Shown piece after piece: positions 1-8,389 of a stretch of DNA of 64,000 bases. Position 1 is the first letter of the stretch. Every line of letters begins with the position of its first letter. Below the pieces are notes generated by a model, which saw only the letters and a program-made list of their open reading frames with translations, did not search any database and was not told the origin of the DNA. The stretch is from assembly GCA_026713545.1 (NCBI GenBank), contig JAPOOG010000071.1, positions 35,466 through 99,465 of the forward strand, read 5' to 3'. Both the position numbers and the translations under genes were made by a program. This DNA is from Bryobacterales bacterium (GTDB lineage Bacteria; Acidobacteriota; Terriglobia; Bryobacterales; UBA6623).

Positions 1-77
1 CCACATGCCAACAGGGCCGCCAGCAGTAACGGCACGAAGGGGACGGCTGCCGCGCCCCGCTTTCTGCGAGCTGTCAC
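1..77 (-). CDS. N-terminus of a lipoprotein, cut by the window edge
   Basis: Only the first 25 codons lie in the window. A GTG start overlaps the TGA stop of the beta-propeller gene upstream (GTGA at 77-74), the usual sign of translational coupling. The residues form a lipoprotein signal: a basic start (TARRKR), a hydrophobic core rich in Leu and Ala, and a lipobox ending LLAC with the cysteine at residue 25. The mature protein is outside the window, so its function cannot be given. The overlap says it is co-transcribed with, and probably works beside, the exported propeller protein. Confidence 0.6.
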   Translation of the reverse strand, partial: MTARRKRGAAAVPFVPLLLAALLAC

Positions 78-1051
78 CATCGGCGAACAGGCCGGATCGG
101 GTCGGGTCCGGCACCCGGCGGCGTCTTGAATTTCCTTGCGATCCCTCGCTCGGCAATCGAAATTACGTAGACGGTGTCTTGGTCTTGCGCGCCCGCGAAG
201 GCGTATTTTCCATCCGGCGAGGTGGTCAGCGAGACCGGAGAGCCTTCGAGATCGACGAGCGCAACCTGCTTGCGGGAAGCGACATCGGCGAAACCGACTT
301 GCTGATCGGAGATGCAGGAATACATGAGAGTCTCGTCATCCGAAGACAAGCCGACCCGGGCGGGCTCTCGGCAGGTTGCGATGCGGAATGTCATTTTTTT
401 CTTCGCCGTATCGATCGCGGTGATCTCATTGGAGTCGCGGTTCGACACATACAGCGTCTTGCCATCGCTTGACAGGACACTGCCCTCGGGCCTTTCGCCG
501 GCGGAAATGAGGATGGTTTCGCCCGTCTTGAGATGGATCGCAGCGACGTTCGACGAACGCGCGTTGCTGACATAGGCCCATTCGCCATCGGCATCGCTGG
601 TGACGATGTGAGAGGTACGCCCCTTGGTGTCGAAAGTGCGCGCGACCCTCTTCCGGCTCACATCGACAACGATCAATTGATCGGGATTCTCGGACGAAAT
701 GAGAAGATCGCCAGTCACCGGATTCACATCGATCCCGTGCGGCCGGTGATACTTGCCGAGTGAAACCTGCGCGATTCGCTTGCGTTCTTTAAGGTCGATG
801 ATCGAGACCGTGTTGCCGCCCTCACCGGCGACCTCGATCGCCATGGTGCCGTTGTCGGTAGTGTAGGCGTAGCGTCCGTCGCGGGAGAGCACCATCTCGT
901 GGGGATGCCTGCCGACTTGGACGGTGTCGAGGAGTTGTCCCTCCCAGGTGTAGAACCCAACGGTGCTCGCGGCCTTTTGCGATACGAGGAGCAGCGTGTC
1001 TTGAGCGACAAGAGATAGGGAGGCGGCTGCGAACAACAGAGCTAGGCGCAT
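74..1051 (-). CDS. Exported YVTN-type beta-propeller protein
   Basis: 325 residues with a Sec signal peptide (residues 1-16, ending LVAQ). The rest is a series of about seven 40-45 residue repeats built around strands such as YAYTTDN, WAYVSNA and TLYVSNRDS followed by acidic/aliphatic strands (ITAID, VIDL), as in the YVTN/lactonase-like seven-bladed propellers. These proteins are periplasmic or surface binding scaffolds; catalytic activity is shown only for some relatives, so no reaction is assigned. It comes first in an operon with the lipoprotein at the left edge (4-nt overlap). The MBL-fold gene ends 51 nt upstream and may be co-transcribed. Confidence 0.8.
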   Translation of the reverse strand: MRLALLFAAASLSLVAQDTLLLVSQKAASTVGFYTWEGQLLDTVQVGRHPHEMVLSRDGRYAYTTDNGTMAIEVAGEGGNTVSIIDLKERKRIAQVSLGKYHRPHGIDVNPVTGDLLISSENPDQLIVVDVSRKRVARTFDTKGRTSHIVTSDADGEWAYVSNARSSNVAAIHLKTGETILISAGERPEGSVLSSDGKTLYVSNRDSNEITAIDTAKKKMTFRIATCREPARVGLSSDDETLMYSCISDQQVGFADVASRKQVALVDLEGSPVSLTTSPDGKYAFAGAQDQDTVYVISIAERGIARKFKTPPGAGPDPIRPVRRW

Positions 1052-1102
1052 GGGGAAGGGCTCACTGCAGAAGATGATCGCAGAAAAACTGCGGCCTTGC
1101 TC

Positions 1103-1882
1103 TTATTCTTCCCGGGCCGCCCACTCCCGGAGAGGCTCGATTCCTGCGAGTGGTCCCTGATGCCCGAACGCCATGTGGTGAATCTCGTTTCGGCGGCTCC
1201 GGAGACGGTCAGCCAGCGCAAGCAACTCTCGTTGATTCCGCTTGCGGTCGACCGAATAGATCGGGGGCGCCGACGAGATGGTTCCGACGGAGCTTGCGGC
1301 TGCGCTGTCACCAAAGAAGAGGACGCCGTGCACCAGGAAAGCGGCGCTGTCCGCGGTATGTCCGGGCAACGCGAAGACCTCGACGGTTGTACCGTTCAAG
1401 TCCAATCGCTCTCCGTCGGACAGCCGGCGTGTAACGGCGATCGGGTGAACGGTGTCCGGCCCTTCTGAGGATGGGCGCTTTCCGGCGCCGTGCGGAGTCA
1501 GATTCACCCGTTCCAGCAGATAGATCTCCGCGTGAGGAAACGCTCGGGCGCCTCCGGTATGGTCGCCATGAGAGTGCGTGAACAGGATGGCGAGGATGTC
1601 GTCGCCGCTCTTGCCCATCCTCAGCAGCGCGGCCCGAATAGCCTTGGCTTCGGGGTCCAACCCGGCATCGATGAGACCGAACCCACCATCCCGAAGCCGG
1701 AAGAGATAGGCAGCGCATTGGATGGGCCAGTTGCAGTCATCCGCCGTGATGATGACATTTCCATTAGCGAGCTGAGCGCCGTCTTCAAGCGGCTGCATGC
1801 CCTGAATGACGAGCCAGACGAGAAGCACAACAATTAGCGGCAGCGCAGCGATGCCGACGAGGAGGTACTTGAGGAGCTTCAC
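1103..1882 (-). CDS. Membrane-anchored MBL-fold metallo-hydrolase
   Basis: 259 residues. An N-terminal hydrophobic stretch (about residues 4-27) is a membrane anchor or uncleaved signal. The metallo-beta-lactamase core follows with the metal-binding motif THSHGDH (HxHxDH, residues 103-108), a later ligand in LPGHTADS, the bridging Asp in FFGDS, and a C-terminal His in AFGHQG. This is the complete ligand set of a dinuclear zinc hydrolase of the glyoxalase II/beta-lactamase-like group. The substrate cannot be read from the sequence. The start ATG is followed directly by the anchor, which supports it. Confidence 0.85.
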   Translation of the reverse strand: MKLLKYLLVGIAALPLIVVLLVWLVIQGMQPLEDGAQLANGNVIITADDCNWPIQCAAYLFRLRDGGFGLIDAGLDPEAKAIRAALLRMGKSGDDILAILFTHSHGDHTGGARAFPHAEIYLLERVNLTPHGAGKRPSSEGPDTVHPIAVTRRLSDGERLDLNGTTVEVFALPGHTADSAAFLVHGVLFFGDSAAASSVGTISSAPPIYSVDRKRNQRELLALADRLRSRRNEIHHMAFGHQGPLAGIEPLREWAAREE

Positions 1883-2045
1883 GATAACCTCCGTGAATGG
1901 CTACTTCTTATAGCGAAGGAAATCGTAGCGTGCCACGGGTTCGGATTGTCCTGCCGAATCCGAGCCGAACCCGTTAGTCAGACTTACCGACGCAGTAGGT
2001 CTGGGGATTTGAAGCACTCCCTCGGCTCGATCTGCTCCAATGTTA

Positions 2046-3329
2046 TCAGGGCGCCTTGGCCTGGTCGAACAACCGCAGCCAATTCTCGCCCAGGATCTTC
2101 TTCATGCGTTGCTCGCTGTAGCCCTTCTTGAGGAGAGCTTCAGTGAGGCGGCCGTATCCGGTGGCATCGAAGTCGACGATATTGGGGCCGCTCATGAGAT
2201 CGAGACCGATCCCCACATGGCTGTCACCCACGTTCTCGACAACGTAGTCGACTAGGTCCGCCCAGTCGTCCACCGTCGGCAACGGCCGGCCGGCCTCGAT
2301 CGCCTTGCGGTGTGCTTCACGCCAAGGAGTGCCGTAGCCGCCGCTGTTCCAACGGTCATGCATCTTGGCGTCGAGTTTGGCGATGTAGGCTCCGAAGTCT
2401 TCGTAAGCCGGGCGATGAAACTCGAATCCCTCGATGAGGTGGCGCAGCCTCGGCGCAGACGATCTCCCTGCGGTAGCGGTGGACCGGGCCTCCCGCCATT
2501 CGGCGAGCTTCACTCCGATGTACCCCGAGCTCGAGTGCATGCCCATGAGTCCGCCCTTGGCCGCCATGGCCTTGAGCACTTCGTCGGAAAGGTTTCGCTT
2601 ATGCTCCACGAAGCGGCGCAAGCCGTGGTGACTACCGACGACGGGCGCGCGGCTCGCCTCGATGATCTGAAGCTTGGCCTCGTCGGTGGCATGCGACAAG
2701 TCGATCAAGATCCCGAGACGGTTCATCTCGGAGATGACCCGGCGGCCTTGTTCAGTGAGCCCTCCCCATTTCGTGATCCCAAGACCCGCGTCCATAAAGG
2801 CGTTGGTCGTGTTGTGGCTGATGGGTTGAATCATGCGGACGCCCAGCCGGTGGAACAGCCGCAAGACATCGAGATCGCCCTCGGTGTCGAAGCCGCCTTC
2901 GAGCGCCAGGATCGCGGCCATCTTGCCCTTCGCGACGATGCGGCGCACGTCTGCGGCAGTGAGGGCCAGCTCCATCTTGTCGGAGTTGGCGTCGAGCACG
3001 CGATAGAAGATCTCGATCAGACGGCAGGCCTGCTTCACCGCATAGTTGTAGTTGTTGTAGGGGTCCTCGATGTAGACGTTGTGCACCACGACATCAAGGC
3101 CGCCTTGCTTGGCGCGGGCGTAGTCGAAGAGGCCGGTTTCCTGGACCTTCCACGGGTCGATGCCTTGATGGAAGACCGGCGTGATGATGTGAACGTGGCC
3201 GTCCACTACGATGGCTTCGTCGTGCAGTTTGTCTGCATCGACGGACTGAGCCGACAAACACGTCGGTAGAACGGCACAGCCGAGAAGCATTGCAACGGTG
3301 ATGCTGATGTTTCGTCGAAGTTGGCGCAT
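2046..3329 (-). CDS. Exported M19-type membrane dipeptidase
   Basis: 427 residues with a signal peptide (about 1-27). It matches peptidase M19 (renal dipeptidase family), zinc enzymes that cleave dipeptides, often with a D-residue at the C-terminal side. Seen: VVDGHVH at 41-47, bridging Glu in LALEGG (E144), the metal His in IDLSH (H213), GSHHG (H234/H235) followed by the conserved RN, and a late Asp in GLDLMSG. The first motif is HxH where classical members have HxD, and the second dipeptidase of this window (43981-45204) shares this. An enolase-superfamily gene and a hydroxyacid dehydrogenase gene lie upstream on the same strand (gap 272 nt), so a joint role in scavenging peptides or amino acid derivatives is possible but inferred. 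Confidence 0.87.
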   Translation of the reverse strand: MRQLRRNISITVAMLLGCAVLPTCLSAQSVDADKLHDEAIVVDGHVHIITPVFHQGIDPWKVQETGLFDYARAKQGGLDVVVHNVYIEDPYNNYNYAVKQACRLIEIFYRVLDANSDKMELALTAADVRRIVAKGKMAAILALEGGFDTEGDLDVLRLFHRLGVRMIQPISHNTTNAFMDAGLGITKWGGLTEQGRRVISEMNRLGILIDLSHATDEAKLQIIEASRAPVVGSHHGLRRFVEHKRNLSDEVLKAMAAKGGLMGMHSSSGYIGVKLAEWREARSTATAGRSSAPRLRHLIEGFEFHRPAYEDFGAYIAKLDAKMHDRWNSGGYGTPWREAHRKAIEAGRPLPTVDDWADLVDYVVENVGDSHVGIGLDLMSGPNIVDFDATGYGRLTEALLKKGYSEQRMKKILGENWLRLFDQAKAP

Positions 3330-3601
3330 AGAAACCTACCTGAGAAAGCGTTCACAGAAACCCTTTCGGAACCTGTTTTGCGCCAGATTCCCTGGGGCCA
3401 ATGGCCGCCATTGTAGCGATTTCGCATCCAGGTCGCGCCGAGAACTGCATGAGGATCCGACGGGCACGATTCCTGAACAGTGCCGTCGTGCGAGCCAGAT
3501 GACCTTTTCCGAAGGCTTTGTTCGAACCGATCGGTCTGTGTTCTGCGATGGGATGAGGGAACGGTTTGTGCTGTGCCGCCCCGGGCCTGAGTGCGGGGCC
3601 G

Positions 3602-4618
3602 CTATCGACCTTCCATCTGATCGGCTGTCAACTCGTTCAGCAGTGTCTTTCCTGACGAATAGCGGTCCAGGTTTTGGAGAAAGATATCCCAGATTCGGCT
3701 AACAAAGAACGGGCTGAGGCTCGACCCCGATATGTGCGGCGTCATGATCACGTTCGGCATTTTCCAAAGCGGATGTTCGGAGGGCATTGGATATTCGTAG
3801 TGGGTGTCGAGCGCCGCGCCTGCGATCCAGCCTTCCCGCAATGCTTGTAGCAGAGCCGGCTGGCGAATGAGCGGTCCCCGTGCAGGATTGAGCACAAAGG
3901 CCGTTCGCGGCAATGTTCGCAGCTCCTGTTGGCCGACGATGCCTTCCGTGCTGTGAGTGAGAGGCAGCGTAAGCACCAGAAAATCGAGGTCCGAGAGGAA
4001 CTTCGTTTGCTCCTCTTTGAGGTAAACCCGGTCCGGCAACAGCGCTTCCGGGTCACCCGATCCGGGCACGCAGTAGACATCTCCCATGGGACCGATCCCT
4101 CGGCGGGAGAGGATATGAACCCTCATTCCCATGGTCTTCGCCAGACGCGCCGTCTCGCGTCCAATGCCGCCGTAACCCCAAATACCCACGGTCAGGCCGC
4201 GGACCTCACGTTGGAATCGAGCCGATTGGTCCCACAACCCGGCGCCCTGATTGCGAATCATCTGCCGCAGGTCTCGCGCCAGATTGACCATCATCGCGAT
4301 GTTCCACTCCGCAATGGGAATGTCGAAGCAGCCCCGACCATTGCTGGCGCGGACCCCTTTCCCGCTCAGGCCCAGGCCGTACAACTGGTTGCAGCCTGCC
4401 GACGTGATCTGGATCCACCGGAGGCTGGCCATCTCGGAAAAGTTCGCCGGGGGAAACGTGCATGCCAGGATCTCGATCGGCCGAAGCAAGGCCGGGGGCA
4501 AGGGGCGGACACGCTCCTCCGGCTCGACGAATTCCAGGTGCACGTTGGGGATACCCCGCAATCTGGCCCGCGCCGCTTCGTCAACCGGGATATCGACCAG
4601 GACGTGGATCATGGGCAT
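3602..4618 (-). CDS. D-2-hydroxyacid dehydrogenase (NAD-binding)
   Basis: 338 residues, the usual length for the D-isomer specific 2-hydroxyacid dehydrogenase family, which interconverts 2-hydroxy and 2-oxo acids with NAD(P)H. The dinucleotide-binding loop is GYGGIG (148-153), the substrate-binding Arg lies in NPARGPL (R247), and the catalytic His in TPHISG (H295). An acidic residue around 275-281 probably serves as the His partner. No signal peptide, so it is cytosolic. It follows the enolase-superfamily gene by 29 nt on the same strand and is almost certainly its operon partner, which suggests a short pathway for a hydroxy or sugar acid. The substrate is unknown. Confidence 0.85.
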   Translation of the reverse strand: MPMIHVLVDIPVDEAARARLRGIPNVHLEFVEPEERVRPLPPALLRPIEILACTFPPANFSEMASLRWIQITSAGCNQLYGLGLSGKGVRASNGRGCFDIPIAEWNIAMMVNLARDLRQMIRNQGAGLWDQSARFQREVRGLTVGIWGYGGIGRETARLAKTMGMRVHILSRRGIGPMGDVYCVPGSGDPEALLPDRVYLKEEQTKFLSDLDFLVLTLPLTHSTEGIVGQQELRTLPRTAFVLNPARGPLIRQPALLQALREGWIAGAALDTHYEYPMPSEHPLWKMPNVIMTPHISGSSLSPFFVSRIWDIFLQNLDRYSSGKTLLNELTADQMEGR

Positions 4619-4647
4619 GCCTCGAGGCGCACGAGAGCCTCACCGAA

Positions 4648-5877
4648 TCACTCGGTCAGGATCTTGCCGGGAACATCGTTGAACTCTCCGCTGCCTGGCA
4701 CGAAGGGGTAGCGGTTCTTGATCTCGTCGGTCAACACGATGCCCAGACCCGGTTTGTCAGGCGGTATCGCGGAGCCGTCCTTCATCTGAAAAGAATCGCC
4801 GATGACGTCACTGTGCAGGCCGGCGTAGTCGGGTGCGATCTCGAGGATGCGTGTGTTGGGCGCGGCAAAGCCGCAATGAATGTTCTGCATGAATGCTCCA
4901 CCGGCACCCCAACTGTGAGTCGCGATCCCGCGGCCCCGACTGTCGAGCATCGCCGCCACTTTCAGAAAGTCGCCGAGACCTCCGGTGAACGCCCCGTCGG
5001 GCTGACCGATATCGAAGCAATCGCGCTCCACGAAGACGCGCCACTCATAGGTTCCGGTCAGACATTCGCCTCCGGCAATCGGCACGTGGGTGCCGCGGCA
5101 CAGTTCGCTGTAGCTCCAGGGGTCGGTGTAGTGCAGCGGCTCTTCGAAGAAGAACAGATCGTAGGGCTCCACCGCTTTCGCGACGGCCTGAGCGATCCCG
5201 AGGTCCCACGTCTTGCCCGCGCTGTTACCCATGTGTCCGTCGAGCATCACAGTGACTTCTCGGCCCGTGTGCGAGCGAATGAACTCCAGCTTGTCTGCCT
5301 CGAAGTCCGCCGCCTCGGCGGCGCCCTCCGGTATGTAGGTTCCGCTGTCCGGCGAATACCTGCCGGTAGCTATCTTGAGAGCCCGAAAACCCAGCGACTG
5401 GTAGTGATCGATCTTGGCGCCCAGGCGATCCTTCGGATAGTTGCTGGGACCACCGGTCGCATAGCAGAGGACCTTGTCGTGCCGCCGTCCACCCAACAGC
5501 TCGTAGACCGGCAACCGGGTCATCTTGCCCTTGAGGTCCCAAAGAGCCGCCTCGATGCCGTTGATGACGGCGAGGCCCAGACCCACCCGACACCAGAAGT
5601 TGCCGCAGTGGTACATCCGGCCCCACAGTTCCGCTATGTTGTCAACGCCTTGGCCGACGAGAATCGGTTTGAAGAACTCGACGATCTCCGGGACCACTTC
5701 AGGGAAAAAATAGCCTACGTAGGTTTCACCGAGGCCCACCAGCTCCGTATCGGTGTGAATCTCGACAAACGCGGCGCTGCGGAACTTGCGGCTCTCGCCT
5801 ACGAAAGGATCGTTGGTGCACGGTCCTGTCAGCAGGATGGTCTGTACATCAGTGATTTTCACGGTCGGCTCAGTCAA
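4648..5877 (-). CDS. Enolase-superfamily enzyme, mandelate racemase/muconate lactonizing type
   Basis: 409 residues, cytosolic. N-terminal capping domain to about 130, then the barrel domain. Visible active-site residues: Lys in RALKIATG (K168), the metal ligands Asp in MLDGHMGN (D213), Glu in FFEEP (245/246) and Glu in AGGECL (E271), an Asp in FDIGQPD (289 or 294) and a His in ATHSWG (H321). The His-Asp pair at the barrel end is typical of the mandelate racemase/sugar-acid dehydratase subgroups. The second Lys of the KxK motif is Ala (KIA), so a simple two-base racemase is less likely than an acid dehydratase; that is inference. It is the first gene of an operon with the hydroxyacid dehydrogenase. 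Confidence 0.85.
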   Translation of the reverse strand: MTEPTVKITDVQTILLTGPCTNDPFVGESRKFRSAAFVEIHTDTELVGLGETYVGYFFPEVVPEIVEFFKPILVGQGVDNIAELWGRMYHCGNFWCRVGLGLAVINGIEAALWDLKGKMTRLPVYELLGGRRHDKVLCYATGGPSNYPKDRLGAKIDHYQSLGFRALKIATGRYSPDSGTYIPEGAAEAADFEADKLEFIRSHTGREVTVMLDGHMGNSAGKTWDLGIAQAVAKAVEPYDLFFFEEPLHYTDPWSYSELCRGTHVPIAGGECLTGTYEWRVFVERDCFDIGQPDGAFTGGLGDFLKVAAMLDSRGRGIATHSWGAGGAFMQNIHCGFAAPNTRILEIAPDYAGLHSDVIGDSFQMKDGSAIPPDKPGLGIVLTDEIKNRYPFVPGSGEFNDVPGKILTE

Positions 5878-6233
5878 TCAAGGTCCCGTCGGGGACGAAA
5901 TTCCGTTCAGAGAAGTCCCGGTCGGGCTCCGCCCTGCCCCTGCCGCTTCGGACGGCGGCAGACGGCCGTTCCGCAACAGCGGCAAGCCGGCGAAATCGGC
6001 CGAGACCCAGTATATCCCAGCCTGAATTTCGCACCACTTGGCAAGAAGAAGTGTCTGTGATGACCCTCAGGACGAGGCGCGACCTTAGGGACGCAGTTGC
6101 ACCAGACTCCTGCAGCGAGCGCGGAATGCAAGCGCGACGGTGTCGTGGAGGTCAGTTCGAAATCACATCACCTATGCAAGCGAGCCACTGGAGATGCTGA
6201 AAACGGCTTTCCCCCCGGTCCATAATCCCCGCT
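5878..6233. other. Intergenic DNA, 356 bp, no gene recognised
   Basis: Lies between the start of the enolase-superfamily gene and the end of the vapC-like gene, both on the minus strand. It must hold the promoter of the former. GC-rich, with no convincing coding frame, repeat or terminator found by eye. Confidence 0.5.
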
Positions 6234-6632
6234 CTACAAGAGCAGCACGTCGGACAATAAGGCCATCATGCGGTCCAACGTCAGGATTTCCAGGCCGGCG
6301 CGGGAGTGCTCATCTGCGATGAGGCGGTCAAACAGACCGGGGCTCTTGGAAGTCTCCAGGGCTGAAAAGACCGCATGCCCGTTCAGAGGGGAGACCAGCC
6401 CGCTACGCAGCACCTCCAGCAATCCTGCGCGGGCGTCGGCCTTGGATACGCCATAGTGATGCTGAACGGCGATATAGGCTTCCCCGATGACCTGGTTCGA
6501 GGCAAAAACTTCGGAGCCATCCTCTTCGACCAATGTGCTCAGCTTTCTCACGCAATACGCGAAGTCCGCAGTGGGATCGCCGGTCAACAACCGCACGAGA
6601 ACTGACGTATCAATCCCGAAGCGCCGGGTCAT
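6234..6632 (-). CDS. vapC: VapC-type PIN-domain toxin (module 1)
   Basis: 132 residues from the ATG at 6632, the start placed so that the protein opens with RRFGIDTSVLVRLL, the canonical first PIN strand with the catalytic Asp at residue 8. Further acidic positions follow: Glu in IGEAYIAV, and an acidic C-terminal region (LIADEHSRAG, LTLDRMM). PIN toxins are Mg-dependent ribonucleases that cut tRNA or rRNA. The reading frame overlaps the antitoxin gene by 23 nt (6610-6632), the normal vapBC arrangement. A longer frame opening at 6674 would overlap the antitoxin further and adds residues unlike the family. Confidence 0.85.
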   Translation of the reverse strand: MTRRFGIDTSVLVRLLTGDPTADFAYCVRKLSTLVEEDGSEVFASNQVIGEAYIAVQHHYGVSKADARAGLLEVLRSGLVSPLNGHAVFSALETSKSPGLFDRLIADEHSRAGLEILTLDRMMALLSDVLLL

Positions 6633-6852
6633 GGGACTGATCACGGAAGGATTCGAGATCGAAAGGGCCGCCATCCCTCCGAATCTTGCCGCTCAAGGGC
6701 GCCAAGCGGGAAGGGTTGATTTGCCGAGGCCGCAAGGTGAAGCCGTCGGGGCCTTCTTCGAGTTCGAGTTGGTCACCGGGCCGCACCCCCAGCGCGTTCA
6801 ACACGCGTGCCGGAAAGGTGACCTGACGCTTTGAAGTAATCGTAACGATCAT
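6610..6852 (-). CDS. AbrB/SpoVT-type antitoxin (module 1)
   Basis: 80 residues from the ATG at 6852, chosen because a clear ribosome binding site (GGAGG, 6859-6863) lies 6 nt upstream. Residues 1-45 (TITSKRQVTFPARVLNALGV, then RPGDQLELEE) are the swapped-hairpin AbrB DNA-binding domain. The tail, with RDGGPFDLESFRD, would neutralise the PIN toxin. It is the upstream gene of the pair and the expected autorepressor. An inverted repeat over its promoter (6862-6888) is a plausible operator. Confidence 0.85.
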   Translation of the reverse strand: MIVTITSKRQVTFPARVLNALGVRPGDQLELEEGPDGFTLRPRQINPSRLAPLSGKIRRDGGPFDLESFRDQSHDPALRD

Positions 6853-6861
6853 GGCTGGCCT

Positions 6862-6900
6862 CCTTACCAATAAAATAAATAGGTAAGGTATAGAGGTCAA
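6862..6900 (-). promoter_or_regulatory. Promoter and candidate operator of VapBC module 1
   Basis: Reading on the minus strand: a -35-like TTGACC (6900-6895), a 17-nt spacer, a -10-like TATTTT (6877-6872), then the ribosome binding site and ATG at 6852. A perfect 7-bp inverted repeat CCTTACC/GGTAAGG (6862-6868 and 6882-6888) with a 13-nt A/T-only centre covers the -10 box and part of the ribosome binding region. This is the position expected for autorepression by the antitoxin. Binding is inferred. Confidence 0.6.
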
Positions 6901-7154
6901 GCATGGGGCCAACCGTTCGAGCGATTCAAATCAGGACAGTAAGCAGAAACTTGTAATCGTATCCGGCAGCTCCTGCCAGTGGATCGTAAGTACACAGAGC
7001 CTGCGAGCCCCTGGCGCCAAGAGGGGTTGCCGACTTCGCAGAAAGACCGGAGAGCGAAGTCAGTGCCATTCGAGGGCCACGACCGGATTGCTTTCACCAA
7101 CAAGCGCAACGTTTGGAGCGGCTCCGCCAGTTGACAGCCCTGCCTGAACCCGAC
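6901..7154. other. Intergenic DNA, no gene recognised
   Basis: About 250 bp between the promoter of the first vapBC module and the end of the amidohydrolase gene. I see no conserved coding frame, hairpin with U-run or repeat here. Confidence 0.45.
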
Positions 7155-8381
7155 TCAGGGGATCTTGTCGTAGTCACCGGCTTCGTTCCACAGAGGGAAG
7201 GCGAGTCCGTCTTCATCGAATACGATCTCACCGTTGCGGACGGTGAGGACACAGCGCACGCGCTTGGTCGCCATGAGTTTTTTCTGCCAGGCATCTTTGA
7301 GGGGGAAGACCCCCTCCTCGTATTTCAACACGGCAATGTCGGCCGCTTTGCCGTGTCCCAACGTGCCCAGCTCGGGGAACCGTTGAATCGCTTTGGCGGG
7401 ACTCACCGTGGACCGTGTGATCGCATCCTGCAAGCCCATGCCCAGGTTCATGAGCTTCGAGATGCAGTTGGGCATATCCGATTGCGTTGTAAAAATACTT
7501 TGGCCATGAAGGTCGGTGCTTATGGTGTCGGGCGGGAAGCCTTGCGCCATTGCTTTGCTGGCGACGGGCCACAGGAAGCTGCCGGCGCCGTGGCCCATGT
7601 CGAACAGAACGCCGCGTTTCCGGGCCTGCAGCATGTAGGGCTGGACCTTTCCCGAGAAGCGGCTGATCACTTCCACTTGCCTGTCGTTGTAGAAATGCGT
7701 GTGCATGTCGCCTGGGCGCAGGATGTCGAGCAGCTTGGTTCTCGTATCGCGGTCGTATTTGGTCAGGATGTGGTTGTCGAGAATGACGGGCGTGCCGGAC
7801 AATCGTCCCGCCTCCACGGCCCGGCGCACCGAAACCCAACCCATACCACCGAAGTGGGCATTCTTGATGCCGACAATCAAATCCGGGTACTGCAGGATCT
7901 TGGCGGCAGTCTTGTCCGGCTCCATGTCCGCGACGTTATCCTCGTCGTGCATTCCGCCGCCGACGATGTTGATGAAGGTCAGAACGCGGGTCTTGGCGCG
8001 ATCGACGATCTTCTCCTTGTACTCGTCGAAGGTCTTCCAGCCCGGACCGCCGCAATCGACCAGCGTGGTCGTGCCCGTAACCAATGCGGTGTCGTCCGGA
8101 AAGAGGCTCACGTCCGGGCCGAAGGTGTGGCCGTGCAGGTCGATCAGACCGGGCACGACAAAGAGCCCCGACATGTCCACCGTTTTTTTGGCCTGCGCGG
8201 AAGGGATGTCAGGAGCGACGGCAGCAATCGCGTTTCCCGCAACCGCGACGTCTCTGATTCCATCGATCTCGTTGGCGGGATCAATGACGTGTCCTCCCTT
8301 GAGCAGGAGGTCATATGTCTGCGCCATAGCCCCGCCGCACAGCAGGGCAGCCGATAGAAGAAGCTGGAATACAGTTCGCAT
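7155..8381 (-). CDS. Exported amidohydrolase/deacetylase-family metallohydrolase
   Basis: 408 residues from the ATG at 8381. A signal peptide occupies residues 1-21 (LLLSAALLCGGAMAQ). Amidohydrolase superfamily: the barrel opens with VVPGLIDLHGHTFGP, whose H83 and H85 are the HxH metal pair. Later come FDMGHGAGSF and ISTDLHGQ, typical of the dihydroorotase-like amidohydrolase/deacetylase group. It would hydrolyse an amide or N-acyl bond outside the cytoplasm; the substrate is unknown. It follows the DUF1501 gene by 8 nt, with an alternative TTG start at 8393 overlapping that stop codon, so it is the last gene of a three-gene operon. Confidence 0.85.
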   Translation of the reverse strand: MRTVFQLLLSAALLCGGAMAQTYDLLLKGGHVIDPANEIDGIRDVAVAGNAIAAVAPDIPSAQAKKTVDMSGLFVVPGLIDLHGHTFGPDVSLFPDDTALVTGTTTLVDCGGPGWKTFDEYKEKIVDRAKTRVLTFINIVGGGMHDEDNVADMEPDKTAAKILQYPDLIVGIKNAHFGGMGWVSVRRAVEAGRLSGTPVILDNHILTKYDRDTRTKLLDILRPGDMHTHFYNDRQVEVISRFSGKVQPYMLQARKRGVLFDMGHGAGSFLWPVASKAMAQGFPPDTISTDLHGQSIFTTQSDMPNCISKLMNLGMGLQDAITRSTVSPAKAIQRFPELGTLGHGKAADIAVLKYEEGVFPLKDAWQKKLMATKRVRCVLTVRNGEIVFDEDGLAFPLWNEAGDYDKIP

Positions 8382-8389
8382 AAGCACGA

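Noticed and set aside
4462..6060. Long plus-strand frame (about 530 codons) opposite the enolase-superfamily gene
   Set aside because: No recognisable motifs; antisense shadow of a well-supported gene in GC-rich DNA. The same holds for 2310-3269 and 23869-25455.
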